From: Lineus longissimus
Lineage: Eukaryota; Nemertea; Pilidiophora; Heteronemertea; Lineidae
Assembly (NCBI RefSeq): GCF_910592395.1
Contig: NC_088321.1
Span: 3,288,001 to 3,352,000, forward strand
Direction: 5' to 3'
Length of the DNA: 64,000 nucleotides
A program made the translations under genes and the position numbers. Each line of letters begins with the position of its first letter. Position 1 is the first letter of the stretch. The notes beneath the pieces are model-generated. The model saw only the letters and a list, made by a program, of their open reading frames with translations. It did not search any database and was not told the DNA's origin. Positions 22,101 through 37,100 of this stretch are shown piece by piece.

Positions 22101-25100
22101 AGGCAAAACAATGGACAGTGAAATGTTCCCATCAAGTATATGTACCCATGCGAAGTGCATACACAGAGAACAGTGTGGGATGCAATAAAATTGCAACTAA
22201 TTAGGAAAAGCAAATAAACGCAGTGCGTTATTTTAGTCTCACCAGATATCTGTCTGTAAGCCATATCCCTTTTTCTCGTCGTCCTCGCCCTTTACTGCCT
22301 CTGGTGACATGTACTGCACTGTTCCTTTATCAGCAGTTAATGCTCCATGGGTCAGGCGACTGGCTTCGAGCTTCTTTGAGATTCCGAAGTCCGCCAATTT
22401 GATACGGTCATCGAAGCTCAAAAGTATGTTGTCAGCTATAAAGTAAAATGACATGTTGTTGTGATGTTGCAAACAGGTGTAAGTGCAAAAATAATTTGAG
22501 ATAGAAAATTATTATTAGTAAACCCAGATCGTCAATGTTTTAAGACTGGCTAGTATGTACCCATCGCAACTGTGATAAGAATGAGATCACAGAAATATAA
22601 AATCAACTTTTTTTTACGATAACACAAAACATATCGGGTTATTCAGAAAAAAAAACTGCCATTCATCTTAGTTGTATATCTAAGAGGGAGGGAAGCGCTG
22701 AACATATCTTAAGATTTGTTATCTAGGATTACATGTTTGTTCCTCCAATTATGAAGATTTACAAAGTATAAGGTGAAAAGAATGAACAAAAAATGAATCC
22801 AGTTTTAACAAAACAAAACTGCCCATGTGTGCATTGTACAAGTGGTCGAGTTATTTACTTAGCTCTTATCGATACAAGATAGTTCCATTACCCTTCAGCC
22901 GATTGCGGCTTTTCTGAGGACGAACATTTTTGTATCAAAGTCATAGTTATCTAGCTGTCTGCCCAGTAAAGTTTTTGTGAGCAGACTGTCGTTCATGTTC
23001 CAAAGCGTGGTACTGAGATTTGTGGGACATTCACGATCATTTCCCAGTAGTTGTAGCGAAGAAAACCCCGAATACCCGCAAATGTAGACTCCCAGGGCAG
23101 CCCATCGCATCATCCAATTTGGTCTCCTTATACCGGGCGACAGGACGAGGCCGGTCCAATGCGTTCGGAGTGGATCGCAAAAGAGGTGAACTTGCGGGTC
23201 GGTATACCTCATGGAACAGCGATCACACTTTGTCTCTGTGATAGTCTCTGGTGTTTAGTTTGGTCAGAAAATCATAGTCACTTTTACGCGCAAGGTCGAG
23301 CTGAGCAGCCGTCCCTGACAAAGACGGGCAATCAGATGATTTTTTAATGTTTGCTACCATAAGAAGGTTATTTTCTGCACACACTACGACAAAACGTTGA
23401 TTTTCAAGATCAAGGACAAACATGTAATTTTGTACTAAAACTTTCCTAATGGGTGGACAGAGTTCGAATGAGTCGGTAGACATGCTTAAAGAGCCCGACG
23501 CGGAGGGTAAAAAAAATTACATAAAAAACCAAAACATTTATTTTGGGGAGTCATTTTGACCCCGGGATCCTCCCCCGAATTAGTGCTTATACACCGTTAT
23601 ATGATGTTGGCCTATATTTTGTTTAATTAGTGTAATTGAGAGGCCTGAAGTATGCAAGTCAAATAAACGGATCAAAACACCCGTCTCCTGGAAAAACACT
23701 CAACACAGGATATTTTGACATGGCTCATGAAAACCTTTATACCCCCAATTTGGAACAGCCTGGCTCATGGTGCCCGACGGCTCATTGTACCCCACTCTCC
23801 CCTACACAGCAGACTTCGCTGGCTGAAGAAAACTGTTTTGGTCATATGGCACACATGACATCCAAAAACCGGGGCTCCATACGCCTTAGATTTACTTGGG
23901 GGTCATAGCCAGATGTTGAATTGGCCCCAACTTGAAGGGAAGCGGGGAGTTCTTCCACCGCCACTGCCACCACCATCAGCTGTTGATGACGCGGTTATGT
24001 TAATTCGCCTCTGCTGTGCATGCAAACAACTTGTTCATGCGTACACATCAGTCTGCTACATAGCCACTTCGATAAAAGATAGCGGTATTAAGAATCTCTT
24101 TCCAAAAAAGGTTTTATCTTATTCCGACTTGGAGGGATACCGTAGATTATTTCTGTAACCGTTTTCAACAAACGCGTAGAATTAGATTGCGACTTAATTA
24201 TAGGAACATCTTCAGACGTCACAAGAGCAACCGAAGTGATTACCTAACGGTAGTCAATCACTTGACCGATCACCTGCGAAATGCCCAGTCTTATCAATGG
24301 AAGCATGCCTTTTATCACGGATATGCCTTTCACTGCAAGAGGAAAATTTAACATCAACTGTATACAACACATGAAATATGTCTCAATGTACGTATGAACA
24401 AAGAAATCCTGAACGAAAACGCTGAGTGAACGACGACTCACTAGGGAGTTTCCGCATCGCTTACGATTACGATTAAGATTACGATTTCAAAGTCGTAATC
24501 GTTATACTCTCAAAACCGGTGTAACATCTGTGGTTGTTTCCCATGTGTCAGTGTTTCCAAACAATAGGCAGCTAGAGAGACCATGACTTTTCAATAGGGG
24601 GGATACACAGAGAAACTTGTCAATCTATTTTTGAGCGTTCCCAAACAATGAGGGGAAACACTCAAAAACAGAAACACTCAAAAACATTACACCGGCATAA
24701 ACCAGAAATTTAGTTTCCGCATTCACAGCAACGACTTGGTGTACTGTAGTATGGGCCCTATACTCTGCTCTCATGCTCTGGGTGCACTTTTCTCGGCGCT
24801 AAAACATGATCAAAATCGCCGTCGATCACATTAAATGCAGTTCCTATGTTTGACAGATATGTTCTAAAGTATTCTTCAATGAATATTTCACCTTGAATTT
24901 GATATGTAGCGTGGAAAATAGGCTTTTCGCTAATCCATGTAATCGTTTTTCGACTTACGAAGATCAGCCGGAATCCTCGTAAGAACGAGACGAACGTACC
25001 ATCGACGATTTCGCTGGGGATGACGTAGCACCAAAAATCGATGACGTCAAACACAAATCGTAATCGTAATCGTAAGCGATGCGGAAACTCGCTAATATCC

Positions 25101-28100
25101 GTTTACATACGCGTAATGAGCTGCTCAGGGATAGACTGTCTGAAAAACTTGTATACGCGTAACTAGAGCGCAAATTCTGATGACCTAAATGTCGTAGTGG
25201 TGCGAAAGCTTACTTATCTAGGCCAACGTCGTCGTTGAACATGTTGAATGGGCAAATGGTTTTTATTCAGGTCGCCAAATATATGGGGGCGAAGGCTACT
25301 CTCAAGTGATATTTCGATGGCTTCCCATATTATTCATACCTGCGTAGTGTGTCTTCTTTCCCATTCCTGCATGGTTAGTAAGTAACACGCGAAATACCCT
25401 GAATCTCAAGATGCGTAAGATTTTGGTATCGCCCCCCCCCCCCCCCCCCCCCGCATGAGAATCAATCAATTAGACCCCGCAGAAGACCAGAAAAGCCATA
25501 AACACTTCATTAAATTGATACCAACGAAGTCTCAGTCCTTTTTTACCCCTCAGCCCAAATGGCCTAGAGGGGTATTGTCATCACGTACGCCGTCCGGGCG
25601 GGCGTTTGCTACTTGGTTTCCGTCGATTTCTAGAAGAACGGCTTTGACAATCAATTCAATTTTTGGTATGTACATTTGGGGTGACTAGAGGAAGGTTCCT
25701 TCCGAAAACGGGCTTGTTCCGATTATCAATATAGCCACCAGGGCGGCGTGTTTGAAATTGGTTTCCGTCAATTTCGAGGAGAATCGATCAAATTCATTTT
25801 TAGCTTAGCTGACAAAGTCAGCTGAGCTTGTCAAATGGTTCAGATGGCGTATGTCAGTCCTTCCATCCATCCATCAACATGGGCCGCACGTTTTTTAGCC
25901 TGGCACACCTTGGCCAAAGTAACATATTAGCAATAAAGGGCACACTGAACTCTACTTGTAAACCAAATTTTGTCGCGATTCGTTGATCCTAGGTGGAGCT
26001 GGGTGCCTGGAAGTATTTTCACTTTTTCAGCAATATCTTCTGAACCAATGTTTATGTTGAAAAAAGATCTAATGTCAACAAAAGAGTAAATTAAGGAGTA
26101 AAATTGTCAGCTTTTAAAAGCTTCATAATATGTCACCTGGTGGCGCTAGCGCCCAATTTGTACTTTGGGCCAAATTCAAAATTCGCGCCCTTCCAGGAAG
26201 CTCCCATCATGCAGTGTCACGTGACTTGTGCCTCATTAGCTATGCAATTTTAGCCTTCGATGATGCACGATGGTTTGGGCTAAATAGACCAGAAAACGAA
26301 GGGAAAACACACAATTTGTGTCTCTATTGTTTATTATTCATCATCTGCGGCCAAAGTTTGTCGATAGGATCAAGTAGCAACGAGTTTTTTGCAAGAAAAC
26401 TCGCGAACTGGATTTCCGGAAATCATGGAAGATCGTCGTCATCACCAAAGTTATATCTGCCCTGTGATGATATCAGCCCACATCGCACATTGTCGCATGG
26501 ATATCGTGGTAAGGAAAATTGGTCCGATTTCTTGCAGTCAAGTGCTGGTTTATTCATCGGACACTGTCAATTCTCCCTACCACTCACAGAAGCCAAGCCA
26601 TTGCTGTTAAGTTATGCAGGGGCTTAATCAATTACCTGCACTCCCTGTGGGGTGAATAACATAACCTTTTGAACAGCTGGTTGTAGGGGGATGATTGGAA
26701 CAGCCGGTATACCTGCTGACCTGCTGAACCCAGGTTAATGTTATTTTCAATCCACGATTGCAGGTCACCTGATTTTCGAGATTTCGCGGGAAATGAAATT
26801 GTAAACAAACGCATGTGTGCAGTTCCAATGTAAACAAAAAGGTATTTTTGGTACTTTTGGTTGCTGGACTTGGGTTTTCCCGCAGTTAGGAGCTGGGGTC
26901 AAATTGGTGGTCTATTGTTTATGGGTGCTGTTTTAGTCAGAGCTAGCCCTTGGATTATGAAGGGATTTTCAAATTAAGGTGACCATGGTCTTTTTTAGTG
27001 CTCACCACAGCTTTCAATGCTTGAAGTTGATGTATCTGAAGAGGCGCGCTGAACCTGACATGGCCTTATCAATGAGCTGCTCACGGTGCTGAACTTCTAG
27101 CTTGCCTGTCGACTAAGTGCCTTGCCCGAGACATTGGTACATGTAGGAGGAGCACGCATTTTAAAGTTTTAGTAGTGATAGTACAGTTGGTTCGAGCCAT
27201 TTGGAAGCCGTCATGTGAAGGCCTATCTGAGTTCTCCTTCTTCTTCTCCGTATAAAAAGGGGCATATTGCTGACTAAGGAACGAGGCATATTGACATTGC
27301 CTCATCATCTCTATCGGACCAATTGATATACTTTTTATGCATGCATACAGCACGCCATGGAGAAGTCACATCCTCTCTGACACTTCATGTCTGAAAAGCT
27401 ACTGATACAACATACTGAACTAGGGATATCTTCCATTGCCTCCTGTATTATTTACATACCATGGATGATTAGTTCAGTCATATTTCATCCAGCTGGCAAC
27501 TCTGCATTGGAAATTTTAGTGGTATAACGTATTCTCTTGACCTTCAAACAGTAGTATAAAGCCGATATTTACTACTTTACACCCTCTGTCCTATGTTATT
27601 ACTATCAGGTCATCCAGCTGAGCGCCAGGCCCGTGGGCCTCTTGTTGGTATGTACGTTGGAGGTGACTAGAGGAAGGTTCCTTTCGAAAACCGGCTCGTT
27701 CTGATTCTCAATATGGTCACCAGGGCAACGTGCTTGAAATCGGTTTCCGTCAATTTCGAGGAGAACGGCTTGGAGGATGGAATCAATTTTTAGTGGGTGT
27801 AGGCCTAATGCAGTTTTGTAAGGGGAAGGTTCCTTTCGAAAATCAGCGCAATTCGAAATTCAATATGGCCGCCACGCTCACATTCTCGAAATAGGTTTCC
27901 ACAATTTTAATTTCCATATGCAAACTAACCACTCCACTAAGCCAACTTCACCATTATCTCACCTTCAACCTTAATAGGCTGAGGGGTTATGCTCGCTTTG
28001 CAATGCTATTTTTACTGATGTGTTATCAAAACCCGTTGGTCAACAGCTACCGGTTACAGGTACATCACGTGTATAGGCCTACCCAACTTAGTTATATCAT

Positions 28101-31100
28101 TATTATCAAGCTCGTTTACCCAGGGGTCATTGCGCGCTCATATGGTGACTTGCACTACCCCTGGTCGCATGCTGATCTAAAACATATTTGATTGGTCAAT
28201 GAATAACCTTTGACATGCAAATAAGATGTAAATAATGTTTTGACTCGTGGCATATCATGGCATATTGAATTGGCGAAAAGGGCGACTTATCGAGTCTACA
28301 AAAACATTTACCCTAATGCCATCCCCAAAAAACTGACGGCATATTATAATTCATAGACACGGATAATGTGCTAATGCTGATATGAATGAAATGGCCAGGG
28401 CCATTGTGCTCACCTCATGTGGAGGAAAGATGGATAAAGAGCATGGTATTGTGTCATGTAGTGTTAGGTTTGATGTAGGTCCAAGCAATTACAATTTCCC
28501 CAAAATGGCCAATTTACAGTACATTCGACCTCTGTGACCTTGAAAAGTAGGTCAAATCAAAGAAGACCCGGGTGACACATTGAATGGTTGTTACATAAGG
28601 GTACATGTGTACCAAGTTTCAACTCAATAGCTCTAACAGTTACGAAACGTGCCCTGCTAACGGACGACCGACGACGACGACGGACGCCGGACGACACGGT
28701 ATGGGATAAGCTCACCTCTGCTGAAGAGGTGAGCTAAAAATCAAGTTGCCCCTAAAAGAAAATTGCGTCTTTTAGTTGGGCCATGCGGGCATGTATTTTT
28801 AGTTAAAACGGATCGTTAGCACCTGCACGCACCATGCCTCCATGTGCAAGTCCAAATGACATGATGTCGCATCGTTAAGTGTGTAGGATTGTTCAAAACT
28901 GAAGTTATGACCTCTAATCTTCTTCTTCTTTGTTCTCTCTTAGATGGTCAGTACCGTCCTAGCGGTGTATGCCTTCGTCTTCCTTAGCTGGTCCTGGTCA
29001 CCCGCGTACAACTGGTCCTTGATGGAGGTTCCCGATGGCCAGATCTCCTCCCTTAGGCACCTATTCCATAGAACTACAGGGTATACTACACTATACGCGA
29101 ACATGACCATGAAACTATTGTTCGCGTATAGTATAGTATAGGGTATAGCTCTATGGAATAGGTGCCTTAGGGCTGATAGGTCAGGGCACTTGGACAGTAT
29201 GTGGCTGACAGTCATCGGTTCGGAACTGCAGGGGCACAGGTCACTCTCTCCGATTCCAAACGTGTAGAACATACAGTGTTTTAGTCTGCAATGGTCGGTT
29301 CGGAGGCGGAATATGATGGCTTGCTCTCCTGGTGAGGTTGTGGCAGTTGTTTTGGTCATATTCGGGGTGGTTGTTTTTCCACTTGGTCTTGAAGACTGTT
29401 TTGACTGTTTATTTGGCCTCGTCGTAGAAGAAGCTCATGCAGGTCAGTCTGCTCCTTCCTAATTCCTTCATTTGCGAGACGGTCTACTCTTTCGTTGCCT
29501 CTAATGTCACAGTGGGTTGGTATCCATTGTTGTAGTTACAAAGGATGTTCAAAGCTGTGATCAGGTGGTCTAGATCCTCGCTCCTGGGGTTCTTGTGTGC
29601 TTCTAGGACGAAGAGGGCGTCTGTGAAAATGACAATGCTTTTTTGGGCTTTTCTTCTCCCCTGTGCCAGTCTCTTGGCCGCTTCTTGCAGTGCTGTCGCT
29701 TCCGCTCTGAAGTTGCTGGACTATCTCCCTGTTGGTATGGCGATTTCCTCTTCCTTGGCCTTGAACTTGATGAGGATGCCAGCCCATCCATCTTTGGTAG
29801 CTTCAGCTGCAGAACCATCGGTGTGGGCACGAGTCCACTTCTTGCTTGGGTACTTGTGGTGGATGTGCTCCAGAGCGAGAGCTTTCCTTGCCTCATCCGT
29901 TTGATGCTGCTTTGCAAGAATTCCTGGAATGTCAGTTTCGATTTTCGGTGACATCTTTGGGTTGAGTGTTGGGTGTGATCTGCTTGTTGGAATGGGCTTC
30001 GGTGTGGTGTCTCTGAGTTCTGGTTATTTTTCTCCAATTCTTTGCTGTGGCTGATAAAGCTTCCACGTTTAAGGCGTTTTTTCACTCATCTTTGACTTCT
30101 GTGGTGCATTGGATAGTTGGTCATTCTCTTGCACTTTTCGGCTTCCGTCATCACTTTGGTGTCCCTGCAGTCTATTAGGGGCTGCAATGATGCTCGGGTC
30201 TCCATTGCAGCAATTGGAGTCAATTTCATTCTTCCAGTGATGATTCGTGCAGCTTGATTTGGTACTCAGTTTAGCCGCGCCATGTTGGATTTGGTGGCAA
30301 TTGACATTGCAGGCATCACATACTCAAGCACTGGGCGTACGCTTCCAACATAGAGCTTCTTGAGAATCCTGCTGTCAGCACCCCACTGGCTACTTGAGAT
30401 CTTCTTCATTAGACCTAGGTTTTCTTTCGCTTTGGCAGTACTCTTGTCTGTGTTGGCTCTCCATGTCAGTCGCTTGTCGAAAGTTACTCCGAGGTAGATT
30501 GGGGACGGCTCCATTTTTAGGGGTTCGCCATTCAGTGTGAGCAGTATCTTCTGTTGTTTCGTTGAGAGGCTGAAGATGGTGTATACTGTCTTGTGGGTGT
30601 TCACGGTGGTCAGCCATTTCGCGGTCCACTTCTGGAATTGGTTTAGGACATACTGAATGTGGCTTCTGTCCACTTTGAGCTTTACTTCAGAGCACCAAAG
30701 TACCAGGTCATCTACATAGATTGCTCCCTTGACCTTCTTTGATATTCTAGCCAGGATATCGTTGATGAAAATGAGAAAGAGTGTAGGGGATAGTACTCCT
30801 CCTTGCGGTACATCCTGCCTTATTAACTTCTTCCTGCGGAGGTTTCCTTGGACAAGAACTCTGGCTTTCCTTTTGTGCAAGTACTTTGAAATCCACTTGT
30901 ACATGTTACCGGTGACTCCGCTTTGGTGTAGTTTAAGCTTCCTTTCTTCCACACCTTGTCGAAAGCTTTCCCCATGTCTATAAGACAGCTACTGTTACCT
31001 CCTTGTCTTGAATACATCTTCATTACTCTGTGAGATGTAACCTAATGTAACCTGATCTTCGGTAGATCGTTGCCTTTTGAAGCCAGCTTGTTCTGGTGTT

Positions 31101-34100
31101 AGAACTTGTTTCTCCTCCAGGTGCCATGTCAGTCGGTTGTTGATAAGCCTCTCCATTACCTTTCCCACATTGCTTGTGAGACTGATGGGTCTGTAGCTTC
31201 TGGCATTTAGCTTATCCTTCATGGAAGAGGTACTCGTGTTTTTTGGGAAGAAGTGAAGAAAGTACGGGGGAAGTATACGTCATTGCCCACAAAGATGGAT
31301 GGGAAGGTTGGAATAGCCGAATTAGGTAATCTGTTTGTTGATAATTACAGAGCGCTCCGGCGCTCTATAACTCTGTCTCACATCGTGATGATGATTTGAA
31401 ATTGTTGCAGGGTAAAATAGAAAATGATATCATAAACAATTGTTGTGTCGGTAAATGAAAAACCTCCTACAATGTCGAAGTAGACAGTATAGCAGGCGCT
31501 ATTAAACGCCTGAAGAAGGGTAAAAAGGACAGTATTAATAACGTATCCTATAATAATTTTATGCACAACGGAAGCTGCATGTTTATCTCACCTTCGTGTT
31601 AAACACAATGATATCTCATGGTTTCTGCCCTAGTGATTTCTCTACGTCTACTGTTGTCCCTATTCCTAAGAATACGAGAAAATCATTGAATGTTTCTGAG
31701 AATTACCTTGGTATTGCACTTAGTAGCATAATTGGTAAGATTTAAGATTGTATCATTCTAGATAAATATAGTGTGTTTTTGTTAACAAAAGACAGCCAAT
31801 TTGGTTTCAAAAAGAATCTGTCAACTACAAGCGGCAGTTTATGATGGAAGAAGTTATTATATAGGTATTTCAGTAACAATGACACCATGTGTATTGTGTC
31901 ATGCTTGATGCATCCGAAGCGTTTGATTGTGTGAATTACATCAAGCTCTTTAAAATTCTGCGAGGTAGAGGTATTTGTCCCCTTATATCACGTTTACTAC
32001 TGACTCTGTATACCACACAGACAATTTGTATTAAGTTGGACCAATATGCGTCCCCCACCTTTAGGGTTTCAAATGGCGTAAAACAGTGCGGTGTTTCATC
32101 ACCAACCCTGTTCAATATGTACATAGGAGAGCTTCTGGATGGGTTGCAGCGGACAGGTATCGGCTGCCATATAGGTCACATCTTTTGTGGGGCATTCGCT
32201 TACGCGGATGATGTTATAATTGGAGTACCGTCGCTTTTAGGTTTGTGGACAATGATCGGGGTTTGTGACAAATTCTCCATAAAGTATAGTATAAAATTCA
32301 ATGCCACAAGAGTAAATTGCTTGTATTTAGAATGCAAAGGGTTGACGAAATCACGGTGTTTTCTTATGATATTTAATGGTATCCATTGTTAAGCACACTG
32401 CACGCTAGCACTTTCACACATACACTAGATAAATGTACTTCTATTCATTTACGAAATAAACATATATATATATATTGGTCTTATGGTATCTCCAGTCTAT
32501 CAAGAGGTAGTTGCTTGTCAACGGCGCAACAGATGTTATAGATCTTGATCTCCTGATTGTTGGTGAGCAGCTTGATTCCATTGATCTCTGCTTCCTTGTT
32601 TGTGTCAATGGTGAAGTTTTGTACTGGGGTAAAGTTATGTACCAAGACTAAGATTCCACCCTTATGTCTGTCGAAGCGATCCATGCGGATTGTTTGTTAT
32701 CCCCGCATGGTGAACCTTTGCCTTTCAGTGAGGTGGGCCTCCTGAATGCAAGCAACATCTATCTTCTCTGTTTGCAGCCTTTCGGTGAGAGCGGCCTTCT
32801 TGTTGTAGATACCCTCTGCATTCTACTGTAGAATGTTCAGCATCCTTGCCTGATCTTCTTTGGCTTTGCTCATTTGGCCAGTAGATTTCTCCTTATCCAT
32901 TGTACATATCTCCTGGCTCCTCAAGACATGGTATAGGGACCACCCGTAGCATGTGGTGGACCCCATCGAGGCTTGGGGCCCGGCACCCGTCCAGCCTGGT
33001 GGGTCTTCACAGATCGAGCACCATCTCTAATACGGTTATGTTTGTCCATCATGAGAGTAGAGTGCGTAACATCCTAGTTATGCGCCGAATTGGCCAGATG
33101 TTTCCGTCTTCGGCGTGCCAAATGACCCTTTGGTGGGGAGATTGGATGGGTGAGTGCCAGGGCGTGTCCACATGCCAGTGGGCCTGCGTACACTGCATGT
33201 CTGGGGCTCCAATCTGCTCCGAGATCCCCAGCAGGCTTTGCCTAGAGCCGCAAGGTGTCCAGTTACCGCAGGCCATCCCGGATAGGAACTGCTGGAGTCT
33301 TGATAGAGTAGAGGCTATGTACTGACAGGAGGAGACTTACATACAGTACATCTGCTCCTCTTTTTACCCGAGGGCTAGCCAGCGGCAGAAGCTGAAAGCG
33401 AGAAAGGTATTGAGGCACCTATAGCTACTCTACACTACGCTAAAGCACTAGACGCGTCACACCACCCTGTTTTAAAACCACGTGGCCCACTTACCTCTAA
33501 TTAAAAGCTAATTAACTCTATTATAATAGGTAAAAATTGAAAATTTTATGCAAATGGGAAGATAACTGTTGGAACTAAATCATACATTGAAATAAATATA
33601 TTCCAGTTTGTGAGTAATATGTTATAGATATTTTTTGTTGGAAGCACACTGAATGTGTCAAAGGTGAACCCTAGCCTCAAGGTGTATGAAAGGAGTTGCC
33701 TTCTGGCATTGTGGTTCCTGCGCCAGCCAAGAACCTCAAACAGTCGGATGAAAACATTGCAGTTTTTAGGAGGAGAAAATCTGATGGAGGAAATGAGGTA
33801 ATCTGTCTGAAACTAGAAGCTTTACCGCAATGCTACAAATTCATGAAATAACTTTTTTCTCTCGCTATTTCTAGGAAAATGGAAGGCTGGCAGGCTATGC
33901 GTTTTGCTTGGTACTTTTATTACTCAGTTTTAAACATGTTAAAATAAATGCGATTCTACCCTACAAATAAAAATTTTCCTGGCAAAAAACTGAAAACTGT
34001 CTTTTGCTGCTGACCGGAGTATTGTCTTGACCTCGATGTCGAAGGCTGCGGCAAACGCCGAACTTCATTTGTACTGTGATTAATTATCTACCTTGTTAAT

Positions 34101-37100
34101 TTTTTATCATTAATGAAAGATAAGGATCCACTGTTTGAAATGGCATTTTTACTGCATTTTAGCTCTTTTGGGGGGAAATGTGGTAATAGATCGTTTTTCC
34201 TTCCAACCAAGCTATGTTGATGGGCAGAGACCTGTATTCATCCACGACCGGAAGTGTGGCACAGTCACATAGAGCTTATCAAAATGTCAAGTTGTGGTAA
34301 ATACATGGCTGGGATGGACCAAAGTGGAATTAATTCTCAATCTGTGGTTGATTCTTAATCTACAGAGTCAGGCCATCACAGAAATATGCTTTTTAATAAT
34401 ATATTTAAGAAAATGTGGTCTCACTGGTCAGTTTAGAACTTGTACTTTGACAGGGCCATATCAATGCGCCGGTATCTGCCCATTTCGCCTTAACCTTATT
34501 CGCCCTATCCAATTTTGCCTTCTCCCATTTAGCCTTCTCCTAACTTGCCTTTTCTCAATTCACCTTCTACGATTTCGCCATCGTCTTATCTCGCCTTTGT
34601 TCCAATTGGCCTTCTTCCTAACTCGCCTTCCTCTCATCTTGCCTTATACTAGTTTACCTTTTCTTATTTCGCCTTTGTTCTATTCTGCCTTGGTTCCATC
34701 CTGCCTTATCTCATCTTGCCTTTTCTTGATTGACCTTTGTGTCAATTCGCCTTCTTCCCATTTTGCCTTCTCCCGTTTCGCCATATCTCACTTCGCCTTT
34801 TATCAATCAGCCTTCATTAAGCAAGGGGTCTATTATTCGCAGGGGGGGGGGGGGGGCAGTGTTTTGAGTAGTTTAATGATTCTGTTCAAAAAAACTTTGG
34901 GACTTGTATTATCTCATGCTAAGTTATAGCATTGCTGAGAATGAAGAACATCAAACATACCAAAACCATCCAAAGGGAACACTGCGTGGGACGTTCTTGA
35001 GAGCTAACTCATTCTGTGAGAAGGCCTCATAATTCCCCAATGATCAAAGGAATACATCTTCCAGATTGCTGGATTTGTGTAGGCCTATTGACCATAGTCC
35101 ATAATAAAGAACTTCAGAAGCACTCACACTTTGAATGATCAATAAAATACTTAGCACCCCCATCCCTCCTATATAGTACCAGGTCACAAGTCTTACTTAT
35201 CAAAGAATGCCAAAACACTATGCCAAAATATTTCCATGAAAGACTTGGAAAACTCTGAGATTTGACAAACATGGGTAAAGATACTAAGTTGGTTTTGGAG
35301 ATACATGTAAGCTTACATGTGGATGGTTCAGAAGTTATGAAGATTTGAAAATATTGGTAATTAAGCAGCAGCCTTGGGTAGGGTACCAAACATAATTCGT
35401 GGAAACACTCTTATATGAAAGATTGGTCCCACAAACATGGGTAAAAGAGACAAAAGTCTTTTGTAATATGGTATGTAATGTAATATGACTATAATGGCTG
35501 AGAAGTTATCTACACTTGTAATTTTGGCAATGTCCACCAGGTTTTGGTTGGGGGTACCCCCGAATGGACCCTAGAAGCCCTTCAACACTGTTGAAGACAC
35601 TTTCATATGAAAGATTGACTCAACAAACATGGGTAAAGACACCAAGTTTGTTGCAAAGTAGGAAGAAGGCGAAATGGGAAGAAGGCGAAATAATACAAAG
35701 GCGGGGCGGGTAAAGGCGAGATAGGATGAAGGCGAATTGGGACAAAGGTAAATTAGGACAAGGTGAAATAGGAGAAGGCAGATTAAGACAATGGCAAACT
35801 GAGACGAAGGCAAGAATGGATAAGGCAACTTGTGATAAGGCAAGATAAAACAGAGGCAAAATAGCATAAGGCGAAAAATGAAAAGGCGAAAAAAGACAAA
35901 GGCGAGATAGAATAAGGCGGATTGGGAAGAGGCAAAATTGGAAAAGGCGAAATAGGAGAAGGCGAAATGTATATTTTTTAAAGGCAAAATGGGAAAAGGC
36001 GAAAAAAGACAAGGCGAAATGGGCATGAACCAATGCGCCAGTGACGTTTTGATGGATATGGTGTACGGAAATCTTTTTTTCTCGGGCAATCGGTATTGGA
36101 ATTTTTTAAAACTTTATTATGCTATTGGCAAAGGGTTCTTCTTGACACATATAAAATTTTGTGCAGATTGATTGGTCCAATGAGTACTTTTTTTACCAAA
36201 ACCTATGCACAACAATGTACACGTAATGTACACATGTTTTAATAGAGGACTCTGGCCTGATGTATAGAAAACTAAGACCATTAAGATTACACCTACTCCT
36301 TACATCCAATACGGCGATCGCATTTTCCCTTTTTAAATCGGTGTGGCCTGACTTCATATTGCTGTTAGTCTTCATCAATATTTAAATAACGTAGCCTTTC
36401 TTTGAAAATGATAGTATGTCATTCAAAATTCACACATTAGGCACAAACAGACATAATTTTTATTTAGTTTTGGGTATGAAGCTTTCCAAATAGCATTCCG
36501 CGAAGTTACTATTTATAGCTCACAAGGTCATTTGCATAAGATATTGATGTCGTTTTAGTCACGTGACAGTCGGACATCGACACTCATTTCTACGCATTTG
36601 AGCTTATTTCAAAGTCAATTATCTTTGACCCTGCATTGTTTTTAGCATGAATGATACCATAGAGTCAGAGAGAGAAATATTCAGAACAATTATGTAGTAT
36701 TTCCAACACTCGGACATGTGCCAGATTGAATCTAACTGCCCTAGTTAGAAAGCCTGAATCCATTACGAAACCGCATGTTTGTCCGACATTGCCTGTAATT
36801 CAGCGATGGGGAAATAGAGGGCAGCAGCTGCAGTGACGTCATCTTCGCGGAATGCTATTGAATGCACAGTGACCTTTCTGGCGAGTACATGTATATAAAA
36901 GCGGCAGCTGCCATTCTTGAGTTCGACACCTGTCAACTTAACTACAGGGAGGGGCATGCCTGAATTAAAAGATTCTAACTTTTAAAACCGAGGAAGTCCA
37001 TATATGGCAAGTGCAAGTATTGGATGGGATGACAGAATTATAAAGCAAGATTGACCAAACCTGATCATTTATGTGACTCACTTACACTTGATATCCCTAT

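Noticed and set aside
26130-26627. 165-codon plus-strand open frame
   Set aside because: No domain, an overlapping open frame in another phase, and it lies within an apparent insertion.
32900-33325. 141-codon plus-strand open frame
   Set aside because: It is antisense to the LINE leader and has no domain.
34294-36089. Long open frames (137-211 codons) of Leu/Phe/Ser-rich protein resembling membrane segments
   Set aside because: They follow the CGCCTT/AAGGCGA degenerate arrays; composition and periodicity come from the repeat, not from coding selection.
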